Notes under the pieces: generated by a model
Databases searched by the model: none
Told to the model about the DNA's origin: nothing
Seen by the model: the letters and a program-made list of their open reading frames with translations, nothing else
Shown: positions 35,130 to 42,032 of the stretch, piece by piece
How positions within the stretch are numbered: the first letter of the stretch is position 1
How the letters are laid out: each line of letters begins with the position of its first letter
Translations under genes and position numbers: made by a program
Assembly: GCA_911728455.2 (NCBI GenBank)
Contig: OU452221.1
Span: 30,321,291 to 30,385,290 of the forward strand
DNA: 64,000 bases
Reading direction: 5' to 3'
DNA from: Marthasterias glacialis
Lineage: Eukaryota > Echinodermata > Asteroidea > Forcipulatida > Asteriidae

Positions 35130-38100
35130 GACCAATCAATTCTAACTCCTTTACTTTTCGCACAGAGACCTCGATAAGGCCAAGCGAGTTTCTATATCCC
35201 GCTTAATGTACCTGTTTTTGGCTTGTTGGGTTTTCCACCTACCATGCTGCATGATTAACTCTTCCGATATACCCTTATTGGCCAAATGAGTAGCGCCTCC
35301 AGAACGCATGCTATGTAAACCAAAAGACTGCGGACGCTCTATGCCAATTTGTTTCATTGCATCTAAAAAGATTTCCCTGCATCTGGTATAACTAAGAGGT
35401 TTGTGCTTTACCGGTTTGTAAGATTTTGTGCTCGAATGAAATGATAAGGCTGTAAATACATACACATCTTCGCCACATTGTATATCACATTGATGCATAT
35501 ATCTACGTAGCATTGTTACTGGGCAGTAAGTATTCTGTGTGCACGACAAAAAAGTAGTGTTGCCATCTCTAAAAATGTCCGTTTTAGAACGGGGAATAAA
35601 AATTCTCAACCCGGCTTGATTTTCTAATTCAGTGATGTGGCATGCTTTTAGTTGTGCCATCTCATCGTGTCTGAACAGAAGAGAAAACATTAACGTCACA
35701 TAACAAGCCGTCCTTAATTGTATGAGACTGCTTTCTTGATTAGCGAATTTATCAGCTATAGATCTCACATGATCAATTGTTAAAGGTTCCTTCTGCTCTG
35801 GGGGTTTATGCAGTGATTTTCTTTGGCTGATTACAATCTGTTTCAGTAGTGGAGAGTCTACTGGGTTTGACTCGATATTCAGGAGAGAATGAAGCCATTT
35901 AATTGCAGCGGAAATCGTAATTATTGAACTTTCAGATTGCGACAAATTACTCTTATCGATGATAAAAGCAGCAACAACAGTATCTTGAACTGGGAATCGG
36001 AGAGGAATTTTATGAGCAACCAACCAAGCGAAAAAATCTCTGCATTTATAAAGATAACTGTTTAGAGTACTCTCTGCTTTGGCTAACAAAATATCCTGAA
36101 AAATTTGTTCCTTGAATGCGTCTATACTGTTGGGAAAGCTTGACCAAAAATCTTGACTGCGAATGACCTATACAGCAATTAAGAGAAAATTAATTAAGAA
36201 TAAATAATCAAACTCATGTAACTTAATCAAATCTCAGTACAATCAATATATATGGCACATACTGGACTAGTAAACGTATCTGAGCCCAAATAAGAATTCT
36301 TGTTATTCCCCAACTCTAAGATGTCTGAACCTTCAAGAGTTATCATTCCCGTAATCCATGTTCTGTAACAAGACCATAACAAAGGCCAAAAGGGGGAGGA
36401 GGGCCACCAGGGGAAAACAAGGGCTCCTCTGCCTTTACATAAGTACAAATGTCTTAGAACACTAGGGATCAAAAGTACAGGGGGCACTAACAAACAATTC
36501 TCTTTTGACCAATCCTGTGCTAAGGCATCTACGCCGGCTGTATTTGGATTCCAAAATCTGGAAAAGAAGCGGGACACTTTAGCATTATAATAACTTGCAA
36601 AACAGTCAACTGAGAAAGGACCCCATGTATCATTGATTATGCTGAAGAATTTGTCTGAAATCATCCAATCATCTAAATCGATCAATCTACTGACAAAGTC
36701 TGCTTTGTCATTCATGGTTCTTGGTATCCATTCTACTTCTAGACGCACATTGTTATTAATACAAATATTGAAAATATCAATTGCCAAACTATGTAATTCC
36801 ACCTTCATGCTTCCTACTTCCACTATACGAGCTGCTGACTGACTATCTGTGAAGATTTTGAGTTGTGAATTGGATACTATTGGCAGGAATGATGAAATTG
36901 CAAATAATATTGTATCCAATTCTCGCCAAGTGGAACTTCTTTTTGCCTCAACTTCAGTCCAATTTTTGTGAGCTGTATGGATATCATTACATAATATAGC
37001 ACCAGATCCCACTGCACTTGCATCCCCACATACTATCTTGTTCACTCTGGTGGAAACAAATAGATAACGCACATTTCTTTTTGAAGCATTACTCTTCCAA
37101 AATTCAATTTCTGACAAGCACAAATTATCAAGTTTGATAATATCGTCTTCATGATGAGCCTGTGATATTTTCGTTTGGCAGTTCCTAGTGGATAGTCTAG
37201 TTAAATTACCAACAACAGGGCCCAGAGATATGATCTGGCCTACAAAGAATGTAGCTTGCGAATTGTGACAACGTCTGCAGAAGTCAACTCATTGATAGTG
37301 CGCAGAATTTTATCAACGCGCCTCTGGGCAACTCGCAAAGTGCCCTCTACGGAGTCCCAATGCATGCCAAGCCAAACAATTTGGTTAACAGGATTCCAGC
37401 AAGATTTGTCCATGTTATAAACTAAACCAGATCTTATCAAATCAACTTTTACATGTTGGGAGATTTTACTTGCAATGTGAAAATCATTTGTGTTATTATC
37501 ACATGAAGCAGGTACCACCACAAAACCATCATCTAAGTACAGGGCAATGAGAATGCCACACGATCTCCAGTGGGTCACGAGTGGTTTCATCATCTTGGTG
37601 AATAATAATGGTGCGGAAGACAACCCAAATGGAAGAACAGTAAACTCAAAATATCTGCGAACATTGTTTATGATCCAAGAAAAACCCAAGTATTTCTGAT
37701 AGTCGGAAGAGATATCAATGTGGTGATACCCTGATTTCAAATCAAATGAAAACAAGTAAGCATTCTTTGAAAGAAATTGAAGACCTACTTTCCAGTCATC
37801 TAATTTAAAATGCATCTTTGGGACATACTCATTTACGTTAATCAAATCCAAAATCAACCTTCTTTTACCAGATGCCTGATATGCAACAGAAAGGGGATTG
37901 ACAACAAATGAAGGGTTTAATTTTTCTTCTATTCTACCAGAGCTTAATAACTCTGAAATTGTCTCCGTCACAAAGGAATCTTCCTTAATTGCCGACTTGT
38001 TATTTTTGAAAAACATGGATGGTGGTGATGTAATGAAAGGAATGCGGTAACCCTCATTGATAACAGACAAAACCATGGGTGATGCCCCTATATGAAACCA

Positions 38101-41100
38101 AAATTGTGAGTGAGCTCGTAACCTGCCTTTCACATTGACTTTATCAGAAATTAAATTCTTAATACTGCTATCCTGATAATCACATCGTACCTCCAACACG
38201 TCAGCAAACTTATGTGACAGGCTTGCCACCTTAAGAGACGCTTGAGCCTGACGTTGATGGCGCTGCAATTGACTCTGCGGGCTTGAATGAGCCTGTGGGC
38301 GTGGTTCCCGCAATTGCTGGTAGGAAGTTGTACCCTGTTCGATGAAAGGCGGGAGCTTGCCATGGAACCGACACACCTCTGGAGTGGAAAGTGTTGTATC
38401 CAAGGGGAAGAGCCGTCTGAGCTCGGGATCGGACTCGGTGTGACAGTGGGGGGCCTGTTGCGTAGGGACACTCCCGGGCCCAGTGGCCAGGCATTCTGCA
38501 GCTGAAACACACATCATTTGGCATGCCTAAAATGTATAATGAGAAAAAATACAAACAGCGAGAAAAACTGGAACTTCGTATAAGGAAAACACGAACAATA
38601 TGGGTAACCAGCAGTGAACGACCTGAAAGAACTCACTGGTCACTACCGTAGCTTTATATATCCGAATGCTTTAATGCTTCGGTGAGTTTACATCAATTCT
38701 AGGCGTGGCTCCCTTGAACCATAACCAACACTTTGCATTGAACGGGGGGCACACTCCCATCATTGATGCTATCCCAACGAATGAAACTAAATTTTCATGC
38801 TCCTTCGCTTCGCTCATCCGCATGAAAAACAGTTTCATTCTAAGAACAGCCTCAATGATTACACTATACGACAAAATGATTCAATTTCTGAATTATTTTA
38901 ATGACAACTTTGGATAAGGGCCAGGATTCAGATGCCCTTTGAAACAACCAAAGACAAAAGGGGGAATTTAACGTTTTACCTCGAAAAAGACTACGGTCAC
39001 CAAAATTCTTGAAAACCACCCCATCTTGCTGTCGTCTATCCGAAGTCTTTTGTTTCTTTCTTCCTTCCAATTCTTTGAGAGCAGCGTCCTCAGCTATCTG
39101 CACCTTCTTCTGATCTTCGGAAGACTGGTCTCTCTTGCCGCCCTTCTCTAACTGTTGAATGGTGATCCAACCTGCTCTACTGCTATCAGCGATCTTGATC
39201 TTTTGCTTTCTATCCGCTAAAAGGTCCTCAGCCTCGTGAATAGCTTCGACGACCTTGTCTGTATCACCCTTCTGCAAGAAGGCGACTTTTATTTTATCTA
39301 GAATAATCTCTAGCTGTCCACAAAACAGCAATTGGGCAGAATTACCGGGCTTGGTCAACTCCTTCGCTTCCAATTTTATTTTGAGTTCCTTCACCGCTGT
39401 TTCATCTGTGATAGTGGAGTTAGCCAACTTGTCGAATTTCTTGTCGAAATAACTCTGAAACTTTTCAAACAAAAGCTCAGTGCTTAAAGCAGAACCGTGC
39501 TCCTCTGCATTAGCCATAACACTATCAGAACTTCGTATAAGGAAAACACGAACAATATGGGTAACCAGCAGTGAACGACCTGAAAGAACTCACTGGTCAC
39601 TACCGTAGCTTTATATATCCGAATGCTTTAATGCTTCGGTGAGTTTACATCAATTCTAGGCGTGGCTCCCTTGAACCATAACCAACACTTTGCATTGAAC
39701 GGGGGGCACACTCCCATCATTGATGCTATCCCAACGAATGAAACTAAATTTGACGTGACTTTGCACAAAATAGATCTCCAAAAGAGCATGAAGTATTTGT
39801 TTCCGAGTTGTATCTTTATTCACAGTCATCTTCTACAATTTTCTCAAGACCTGAACATCTCTTTGCTCCTCTTATCATAAACATTTAAACGCGTACTATA
39901 TCACAAGATCCCAAACTCTTTTTTTCATATTAGATAGCGAGGTAGAAATTAGTGATTGCAAATTAGTTATTATTAGTGCGTTACAGTTCGTGATTACAGA
40001 TTTGTAATTTTGCAGTAACAAACCGAATACAACTCATTCGTAACTGCACATTATTTATTCGTAAACAAAATCTCCTCACAACGAATTAGTTATTCGAAAC
40101 CCAAAAACTACTTTTATCAACAAGCGTTTCGTACTAACAAATTAGTAAATTTGAATTACAAATGAGTTATTCCTACCAATAATTATCTGACTTGTGTTCA
40201 ATGTTTTCAGATAACGAGCCTCCCTTTGCCGTATACAACCTGCAGAGAAGACGGAGAATTATCATATCACGACCACTACTCACTTCAGGCCTGTCGTATT
40301 GAATGCGAAACTAAACTTGTAGTGGACCAGTGCGGATGTAAGCTTGTGGAACAGCCAGGATCCGCGGCGGTTTGCAACCCAGAAGAGACCCATGAATGCG
40401 CCCACGTCGTCTTAGGTGGGAGTATACTCTTTTAATTCATTGCGTATTAGAGTCATCGAAAGTTATCAAACCGTTAATTAGTTACTTTGTAACTACGCGT
40501 TGTATGTAAACTATGTACAGGTACATGATCGTTTTGTGCAGCGGAAATAGCCGTCGGGTGATAGTGACGAGCCTGCGTCTAAACCTCCATAATATTTCAT
40601 CAGTTTCTGCGTCTTTATTATAAAACGTAGTACAAATAATGGTTTTACATGCACAAGTTTACAAGATGAAACGCTATCACATCATTGCGAATAATTTCAC
40701 GACATCGCACACGTATGCGCACATATTTGCATAAAAAGAATATAAAATGAGTTTATTTCTCTTTCATAGTACAAGCGGTGACAGGGGACATAGAGCAGAC
40801 TTGTGACTGTGAATCCCCATGTGACGTAGAGAACTACCCATTCACTGCCACCAACGTCAAACTTCGTGCAAACTACATCCAGCAGATCTACAGTCAAACT
40901 GAACATAACTTCACTGTCGACTACATTGAGTAAGTACATTTTCTGATGGAAGAATTGACGACAATATCAAAATCCGTCTCGCCATTCTAACCAACAGGCT
41001 AGTTGTCCATTTTTGTGGTAATAATTCCCGCCAAACCTTACCATCATCGTCAAGATAAAAAAAAGTCCACTCAACATGGCATGGAAATAACACGTGAGGG

Positions 41101-42032
41101 CGCGCATAGATGAATTATTAGAACACGATGGCGTCTGCCCCAATGCCCCCCTATCCCGCCAAGAAATTGTAAATCCAAGGCTCATCAAAACAGCGACCCA
41201 ACACATTTGAACTCTGAAGATAAATTAATAACGCAGATTTACTCTTCCACTTATAGGAACAATCTGGTTCTCTTGTCCGTTTACTACGAAGCCTTAAACA
41301 CCGAGGTGGTCGAACAACTACCAGAGATGACTGTACCTTCTCTGCTAGGTAGGATTCATCATGCAAAACACTTATTTGATTTTCTATTCCCAAAATCTGC
41401 TGAAAATTAAAACTGGATGGTTGCCATAGTGCAATACCCTATGCAGTAATGATGGTACCGCTATATCATGTTTAAAATAAACCCCATTTCAACATAGTGA
41501 AAAACCAGAAAATATTCACTTGAACATATTACGCAATTGTGATCGTAGTTGGATATGGTGAACACGTATTTTATTGTCCAAACCAAAAGCAGACGAACCG
41601 CCAATTGCCTAAGCTTCATTTGATCTGAACTCGAATTGAGAAATTATTCTTTTACAGAGGCAACACAGTGAATCATGCATTGTGGCCTCCGACCTGTTGT
41701 GTTCTTATGCATGCTCTTAAGTCACAAAACTCTACCAGTAATACAGTGGATTTTATCATTGCTTGATTCTTTTTCCACTCATTACAGCAACTCTTGGAGG
41801 TAACTTTGGCCTGTTCCTTGGAGCTAGTGTCCTCACCGTCTTGCAGCTTCTTGAGTACATATTTGATGAACTGACAGCTTCATGTACTTGTAAATCGTCC
41901 TCTAACCGCGTCGGTAATTCTCGGGCCAAACTAACAGATAAACAAGAAGAGGTCACTAAGACTTCCGATGATGAAATATCAATTATCGAAATTCAAAAAA
42001 ATTCATGGAATGGAAACTCCACAAAGAGGTAG
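19055..42032 (+). CDS. ASIC: ASIC-like DEG/ENaC sodium channel gene with three alternative first exons
   Basis: The product is a subunit of a trimeric sodium channel of the DEG/ENaC family, closest in motifs to acid-sensing ion channels of the plasma membrane. Alternative first exons: 19055-19373 (1a), 23998-24316 (1b), 27850-28171 (1c), all ending in phase 1. Common exons: 32429-32595, 33760-33889, 34391-34581, 40211-40415, 40770-40929, 41257-41348 and 41788-42032. Every junction keeps frame, giving 502 residues with 1a or 1b and 503 with 1c. Order: short N-terminus with the His-Gly gating motif (20-21), TM1 (about 34-60), FPAFTICNFNKYR, a cysteine-rich extracellular domain, then TM2 with the GAS selectivity motif (433-435) and a charged tail of about 50 residues. 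Alternative first exons that swap the N-terminus and TM1 are known for vertebrate ASIC1 and ASIC2. The ligand (protons or other) cannot be told here. Confidence 0.9.
22322..22426. repeat. Foldback repeat with tRNA B-box-like arms
   Basis: An imperfect palindrome of about 105 bp. The outer arms are GTGAACAAAGAAAAACT and AGTTTTTCTTTGTCAC, the middle GGATTTGAAC and GTTCAAATCC, the inner ACCTCCG and CGGAGGT around ATTAAT. Both strands carry a T-arm-like GTTCAAATCC. Confidence 0.7.
22596..23397. mobile_element. Non-autonomous DNA transposon with inverted termini, about 0.8 kb
   Basis: The termini are CAATAGACCGA at 22596 and TCGGTCTATTG ending at 23397. Just inside each end is a palindromic TCACGTGA box (22621 and about 23354). 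A TATAAAA lies at about 22640. No transposase is encoded and no clear target duplication is visible. Confidence 0.55.
23998..24316 (+). CDS. ASIC: Channel alternative first exon 1b (N-terminus and TM1)
   Basis: 319 nt, the same length and phase as 1a. It begins MGCYKRCYFRHWATKV, with DLHGLKH, TM1 and EFPAFTVCNFNKYR. The donor is TTGG|GTGAGT. The frame is open for about 24 codons upstream of the ATG, but those codons have no counterpart in 1a. The start is chosen by homology. Confidence 0.9.
24557..24882 (+). repeat. Duplicate of the exon 1c 5' flank, without an exon
   Basis: The segment is closely similar to 27519-27852 (from GGATCAATTTCACAACTTAA to CAGCTTTGAG, then CCACGATG) in the same orientation. 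In this copy the match stops exactly at the ATG and AT-rich non-coding sequence follows. Confidence 0.85.
25594..26170. repeat. Degenerate tandem repeats around CTACCAAGTAAAA, interrupted by a SINE
   Basis: Short units of about 20 bp (CTACCAAGTAAAAGGTCATG) recur at 25594-25651. A block of about 100 bp appears at about 25620, 25750 and 26090, each ending near CACAACTC or a variant. The SINE at 25866-26075 separates the second and third blocks. Confidence 0.55.
25866..26075 (+). mobile_element. 5'-truncated copy of the tRNA-derived SINE
   Basis: It shares the SINE body with 13186-13482: GTGGATTGG, TCAGTCCCCACC, GCGTGGGTTTTCCC, CTCCCATATCTAAAACTG and CTTTTGAGAAGCCTTGG. The tRNA-like head is missing. 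Confidence 0.7.
27519..27849 (+). promoter_or_regulatory. 5' flank / 5' UTR of channel exon 1c (duplicated block)
   Basis: The conserved duplicated block ends exactly at the exon 1c ATG, so it probably holds the 5' UTR and perhaps the proximal promoter. No TATA box is obvious. A second copy is at 24557-24882. Confidence 0.45.
27850..28171 (+). CDS. ASIC: Channel alternative first exon 1c (N-terminus and TM1)
   Basis: 322 nt, one codon longer than 1a and 1b because it begins MKNCYRRC instead of MGCYKRC. It has DLHGVKHVAG, TM1 and PFPAVTICNFNKYR. The donor is CTTG|GTGAGT, phase 1. It lacks the Gly2-Cys3 pair of the other two forms. Confidence 0.9.
28172..32428. other. Channel intron 1 (from exon 1c)
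   Basis: About 4.3 kb without a recognised exon. It holds a complete hAT-type MITE (30495-30821) and a CAAA/CCAAC-rich low-complexity tract at about 31385-31530. A GCTACGGC-rich segment near 29190-29300 shares TTAGCAACACCCT with 22060 and may be another dispersed repeat. Confidence 0.5.
30495..30821. mobile_element. Complete hAT-type MITE
   Basis: 327 bp with inverted ends CAGTGGCGTAACTA and TAGTTACGGCGCTG, flanked by 8-bp near-duplicates CAACACTC and CCACACTC (one mismatch). The 8-bp duplication and the CAG-type ends fit hAT. A truncated relative is at 3333-3584. Confidence 0.75.
32429..32595 (+). CDS. ASIC: Channel common exon 2
   Basis: Residues 107-162, with YLYSEEFKNKLAAVDWS and FTNRTGHQLEDMI, matching the ASIC segment ending in D-R-A-G-H. 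The acceptor is CATCACAG and the donor GTAGAG|GTAGGG. It enters in phase 1 and leaves in phase 0. Confidence 0.9.
33760..33889 (+). CDS. ASIC: Channel common exon 3
   Basis: Residues 163-205, CSWQGQNCSSADFHHVFSHL then GNCYSFN, the conserved first disulfide region of ASIC extracellular domains. The acceptor is TGATGACAG and the donor GCAG|GTAAAC, phase 1. Confidence 0.92.
34391..34581 (+). CDS. ASIC: Channel common exon 4
   Basis: Residues 206-269, ANGLKLTLNIEEEEYMP and ELGYGAGPGHHTFVAVRHET, matching the ASIC palm strands (G-L-x-x-x-L and P-G-x-x-T-F-V). The acceptor is TTTTTGCAG and the donor GAGACG|GTAGGT, phase 0. A retrotransposon begins 14 nt into the following intron. Confidence 0.92.
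34596..34743 (-). repeat. Retrotransposon repeat B2 (148 bp, outer copy)
   Basis: By eye identical to 38793-38940. It starts TTTCATGCTCCTTCGC and ends CAGATGCCCTTT on the plus strand, and forms the 3' end of the element. Confidence 0.9.
35085..35128 (-). repeat. 44-nt homopolymer (poly-A on the element coding strand)
   Basis: An uninterrupted T run on the plus strand, 22 nt after the recombinase stop codon. It is internal to the element, not at its end, so it is not a retroposed poly-A tail of the whole element. Confidence 0.9.
35151..36167 (-). CDS. Retrotransposon tyrosine recombinase (YR)
   Basis: This is the integrase-like enzyme that would insert the circular element copy. Catalytic motifs of the lambda-integrase family are visible: the first Arg in LLFRHDEMAQL, HSMR in GLHSMRSGG, HGRW, and the Tyr in KNRYIKRD. 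The open frame extends in phase from an acceptor-like TGCTGTATAG to a stop at 35151. There is no ATG at the start, which supports splicing from the RNase H exon. Start is inferred. Confidence 0.85.
   Translation of the reverse strand, partial: VIRSQDFWSSFPNSIDAFKEQIFQDILLAKAESTLNSYLYKCRDFFAWLVAHKIPLRFPVQDTVVAAFIIDKSNLSQSESSIITISAAIKWLHSLLNIESNPVDSPLLKQIVISQRKSLHKPPEQKEPLTIDHVRSIADKFANQESSLIQLRTACYVTLMFSLLFRHDEMAQLKACHITELENQAGLRIFIPRSKTDIFRDGNTTFLSCTQNTYCPVTMLRRYMHQCDIQCGEDVYVFTALSFHSSTKSYKPVKHKPLSYTRCREIFLDAMKQIGIERPQSFGLHSMRSGGATHLANKGISEELIMQHGRWKTQQAKNRYIKRDIETRLALSRSLCEK
36168..36262 (-). other. Predicted 95-bp intron between RNase H and recombinase
   Basis: The donor CCA|GTATGT (phase 0) lies at 36262 and the acceptor GCTGTATAG at 36168 on the minus strand. 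Removing it joins two open frames that otherwise stop or lack an ATG. Introns are known in several tyrosine-recombinase retroelements. Confidence 0.45.
36227..37123 (-). CDS. Retrotransposon RNase H domain
   Basis: RNase H of DIRS/Ngaro-type elements, downstream of RT. Motifs: CGDASAVGSGAIL (first Asp), FTDSQSAARIV (third Asp) and WIPRTMNDKADFVSRL. The frame continues upstream toward the RT, which ends in another frame, so the two were probably one polyprotein. If the 95-bp intron is real, coding stops at 36263 and continues in the recombinase exon. Confidence 0.82.
   Translation of the reverse strand: MCLSEIEFWKSNASKRNVRYLFVSTRVNKIVCGDASAVGSGAILCNDIHTAHKNWTEVEAKRSSTWRELDTILFAISSFLPIVSNSQLKIFTDSQSAARIVEVGSMKVELHSLAIDIFNICINNNVRLEVEWIPRTMNDKADFVSRLIDLDDWMISDKFFSIINDTWGPFSVDCFASYYNAKVSRFFSRFWNPNTAGVDALAQDWSKENCLLVPPVLLIPSVLRHLYLCKGRGALVFPWWPSSPFWPLLWSCYRTWITGMITLEGSDILELGNNKNSYLGSDTFTSPVCAIYIDCTEI
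37240..38517 (-). CDS. Retrotransposon reverse transcriptase
   Basis: RT motifs in order: RLILDLINVNEYVPK, FSFDLKSGYHHIDI, TVLPFGLSSAP and the active-site YLDD in ALYLDDGF. It ends IRKLHSL at 37240, where a one-base shift would continue into the conserved connection (VGQIISLGP, GNLTRLSTR) and RNase H, so this copy carries a frameshift. The N-terminal about 100 codons are low-complexity and overlap a zinc-knuckle ORF in another frame. Confidence 0.85.
   Translation of the reverse strand: MMCVSAAECLATGPGSVPTQQAPHCHTESDPELRRLFPLDTTLSTPEVCRFHGKLPPFIEQGTTSYQQLREPRPQAHSSPQSQLQRHQRQAQASLKVASLSHKFADVLEVRCDYQDSSIKNLISDKVNVKGRLRAHSQFWFHIGASPMVLSVINEGYRIPFITSPPSMFFKNNKSAIKEDSFVTETISELLSSGRIEEKLNPSFVVNPLSVAYQASGKRRLILDLINVNEYVPKMHFKLDDWKVGLQFLSKNAYLFSFDLKSGYHHIDISSDYQKYLGFSWIINNVRRYFEFTVLPFGLSSAPLLFTKMMKPLVTHWRSCGILIALYLDDGFVVVPASCDNNTNDFHIASKISQHVKVDLIRSGLVYNMDKSCWNPVNQIVWLGMHWDSVEGTLRVAQRRVDKILRTINELTSADVVTIRKLHSL
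38231..38526 (-). CDS. Zinc-knuckle (CCHC) segment of the element's Gag
   Basis: CFSCRMPGHWAREC is a single CCHC knuckle, as in Gag nucleocapsids. The frame begins at an acceptor-like CATTTTAG (38527) and matches the phase of the gag ORF donor at 38980, so it is probably Gag exon 2. It ends at 38231, overlapping the RT ORF in a different frame. How RT is expressed from this overlap is not clear. Confidence 0.65.
38571..38794 (-). repeat. Retrotransposon repeat A2 (224 bp, internal copy)
   Basis: By eye identical to 39528-39751. It contains a TATATAAAG box (minus strand, 38652-38660) and lies just upstream of the zinc-knuckle and RT ORFs. Confidence 0.9.
38793..38940 (-). repeat. Retrotransposon repeat B1 (148 bp, internal copy)
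   Basis: By eye identical to 34596-34743. It abuts repeat A2 at AAATTTTCATG, giving the structure expected of a closed-circle junction. Confidence 0.9.
38980..39517 (-). CDS. Retrotransposon Gag-like protein, exon 1
   Basis: ATG at 39517, MANAEEHGSALSTELL, then a helical, lysine-rich region. It is unlike named Gag domains that I know, but its position upstream of a CCHC segment fits Gag. A donor CGAG|GTAAAA ends the exon in phase 1. Without splicing the frame runs into repeat B1 and stops at 38864. Confidence 0.65.
39528..39751 (-). repeat. Retrotransposon repeat A1 (224 bp, outer copy, promoter)
   Basis: It forms the 5' end of the element. A TATATAAAG box lies at 39609-39617 on the minus strand, about 90 bp upstream of the gag ATG. 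This probably serves as the promoter. Confidence 0.85.
40211..40415 (+). CDS. ASIC: Channel common exon 5
   Basis: Residues 270-337: TTCREDGELSYHDHYSLQAC then RIECETKLVVDQCGC and VCNPEETHECA, the cysteine-rich domain of ASICs. The acceptor is GTTTTCAG and the donor CTTAG|GTGGGA, phase 1. Confidence 0.93.
40770..40929 (+). CDS. ASIC: Channel common exon 6
   Basis: Residues 338-390: QTCDCESPCDVENYPFTAT and the thumb/palm segment (LRANYIQQIYSQTEHNF). C-x-C-x-x-P-C is a DEG/ENaC signature. The acceptor is CTTTCATAG and the donor ATTGA|GTAAGT, phase 2. Confidence 0.92.
41257..41348 (+). CDS. ASIC: Channel common exon 7
   Basis: Residues 391-421, ENNLVLLSVYYEALNTEVVE, matching the ASIC strand E-N-I-L-V-L-D-I-F-F-E-x-L-N-Y-E-T. 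The acceptor is CACTTATAG and the donor CTAG|GTAGGA, phase 1. Confidence 0.92.
41788..42032 (+). CDS. ASIC: Channel common exon 8 (TM2, GAS motif, C-terminus)
   Basis: Residues 422-502. LGGNFGLFLGASVLTVLQLL holds the GAS selectivity motif and TM2. A cytoplasmic tail follows, rich in Lys, Ser and Glu (TDKQEEVTKTSDDEISIIEI). TAG at 42030-42032. The acceptor is CTCATTACAG. Confidence 0.94.

Larger units (their letters stand above)
34596..39751 (-). mobile_element. Tyrosine-recombinase retrotransposon (Ngaro/PAT-like) with split direct repeats
   Basis: The element is 5,156 bp, antisense to the channel gene. On its coding strand: repeat A1 (39528-39751), gag-like ORF, repeat B1 (38793-38940), repeat A2 (38571-38794), zinc-knuckle/RT/RNase H/recombinase ORFs, an A44 tract, and repeat B2 (34596-34743). 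Repeat pairs are 224 and 148 bp and look identical. B1 and A2 overlap by two bases of a TTT-type core, and the outer ends also carry TTT. No target-site duplication is seen, as expected when a tyrosine recombinase inserts a circle. No methyltransferase domain and no inverted termini are present, which argues against DIRS1 proper. Near-identical repeats suggest a recent insertion, but at least one frameshift is present in RT. Confidence 0.88.

Noticed and set aside
36633..36842. Plus-strand ORF within the retrotransposon
   Set aside because: Shadow of the RNase H frame on the opposite strand.
38705..39880. Plus-strand ORFs beginning MAPLNHNQHFALNGG
   Set aside because: They read the 224-bp retrotransposon repeat in antisense and are present twice only because the repeat is.
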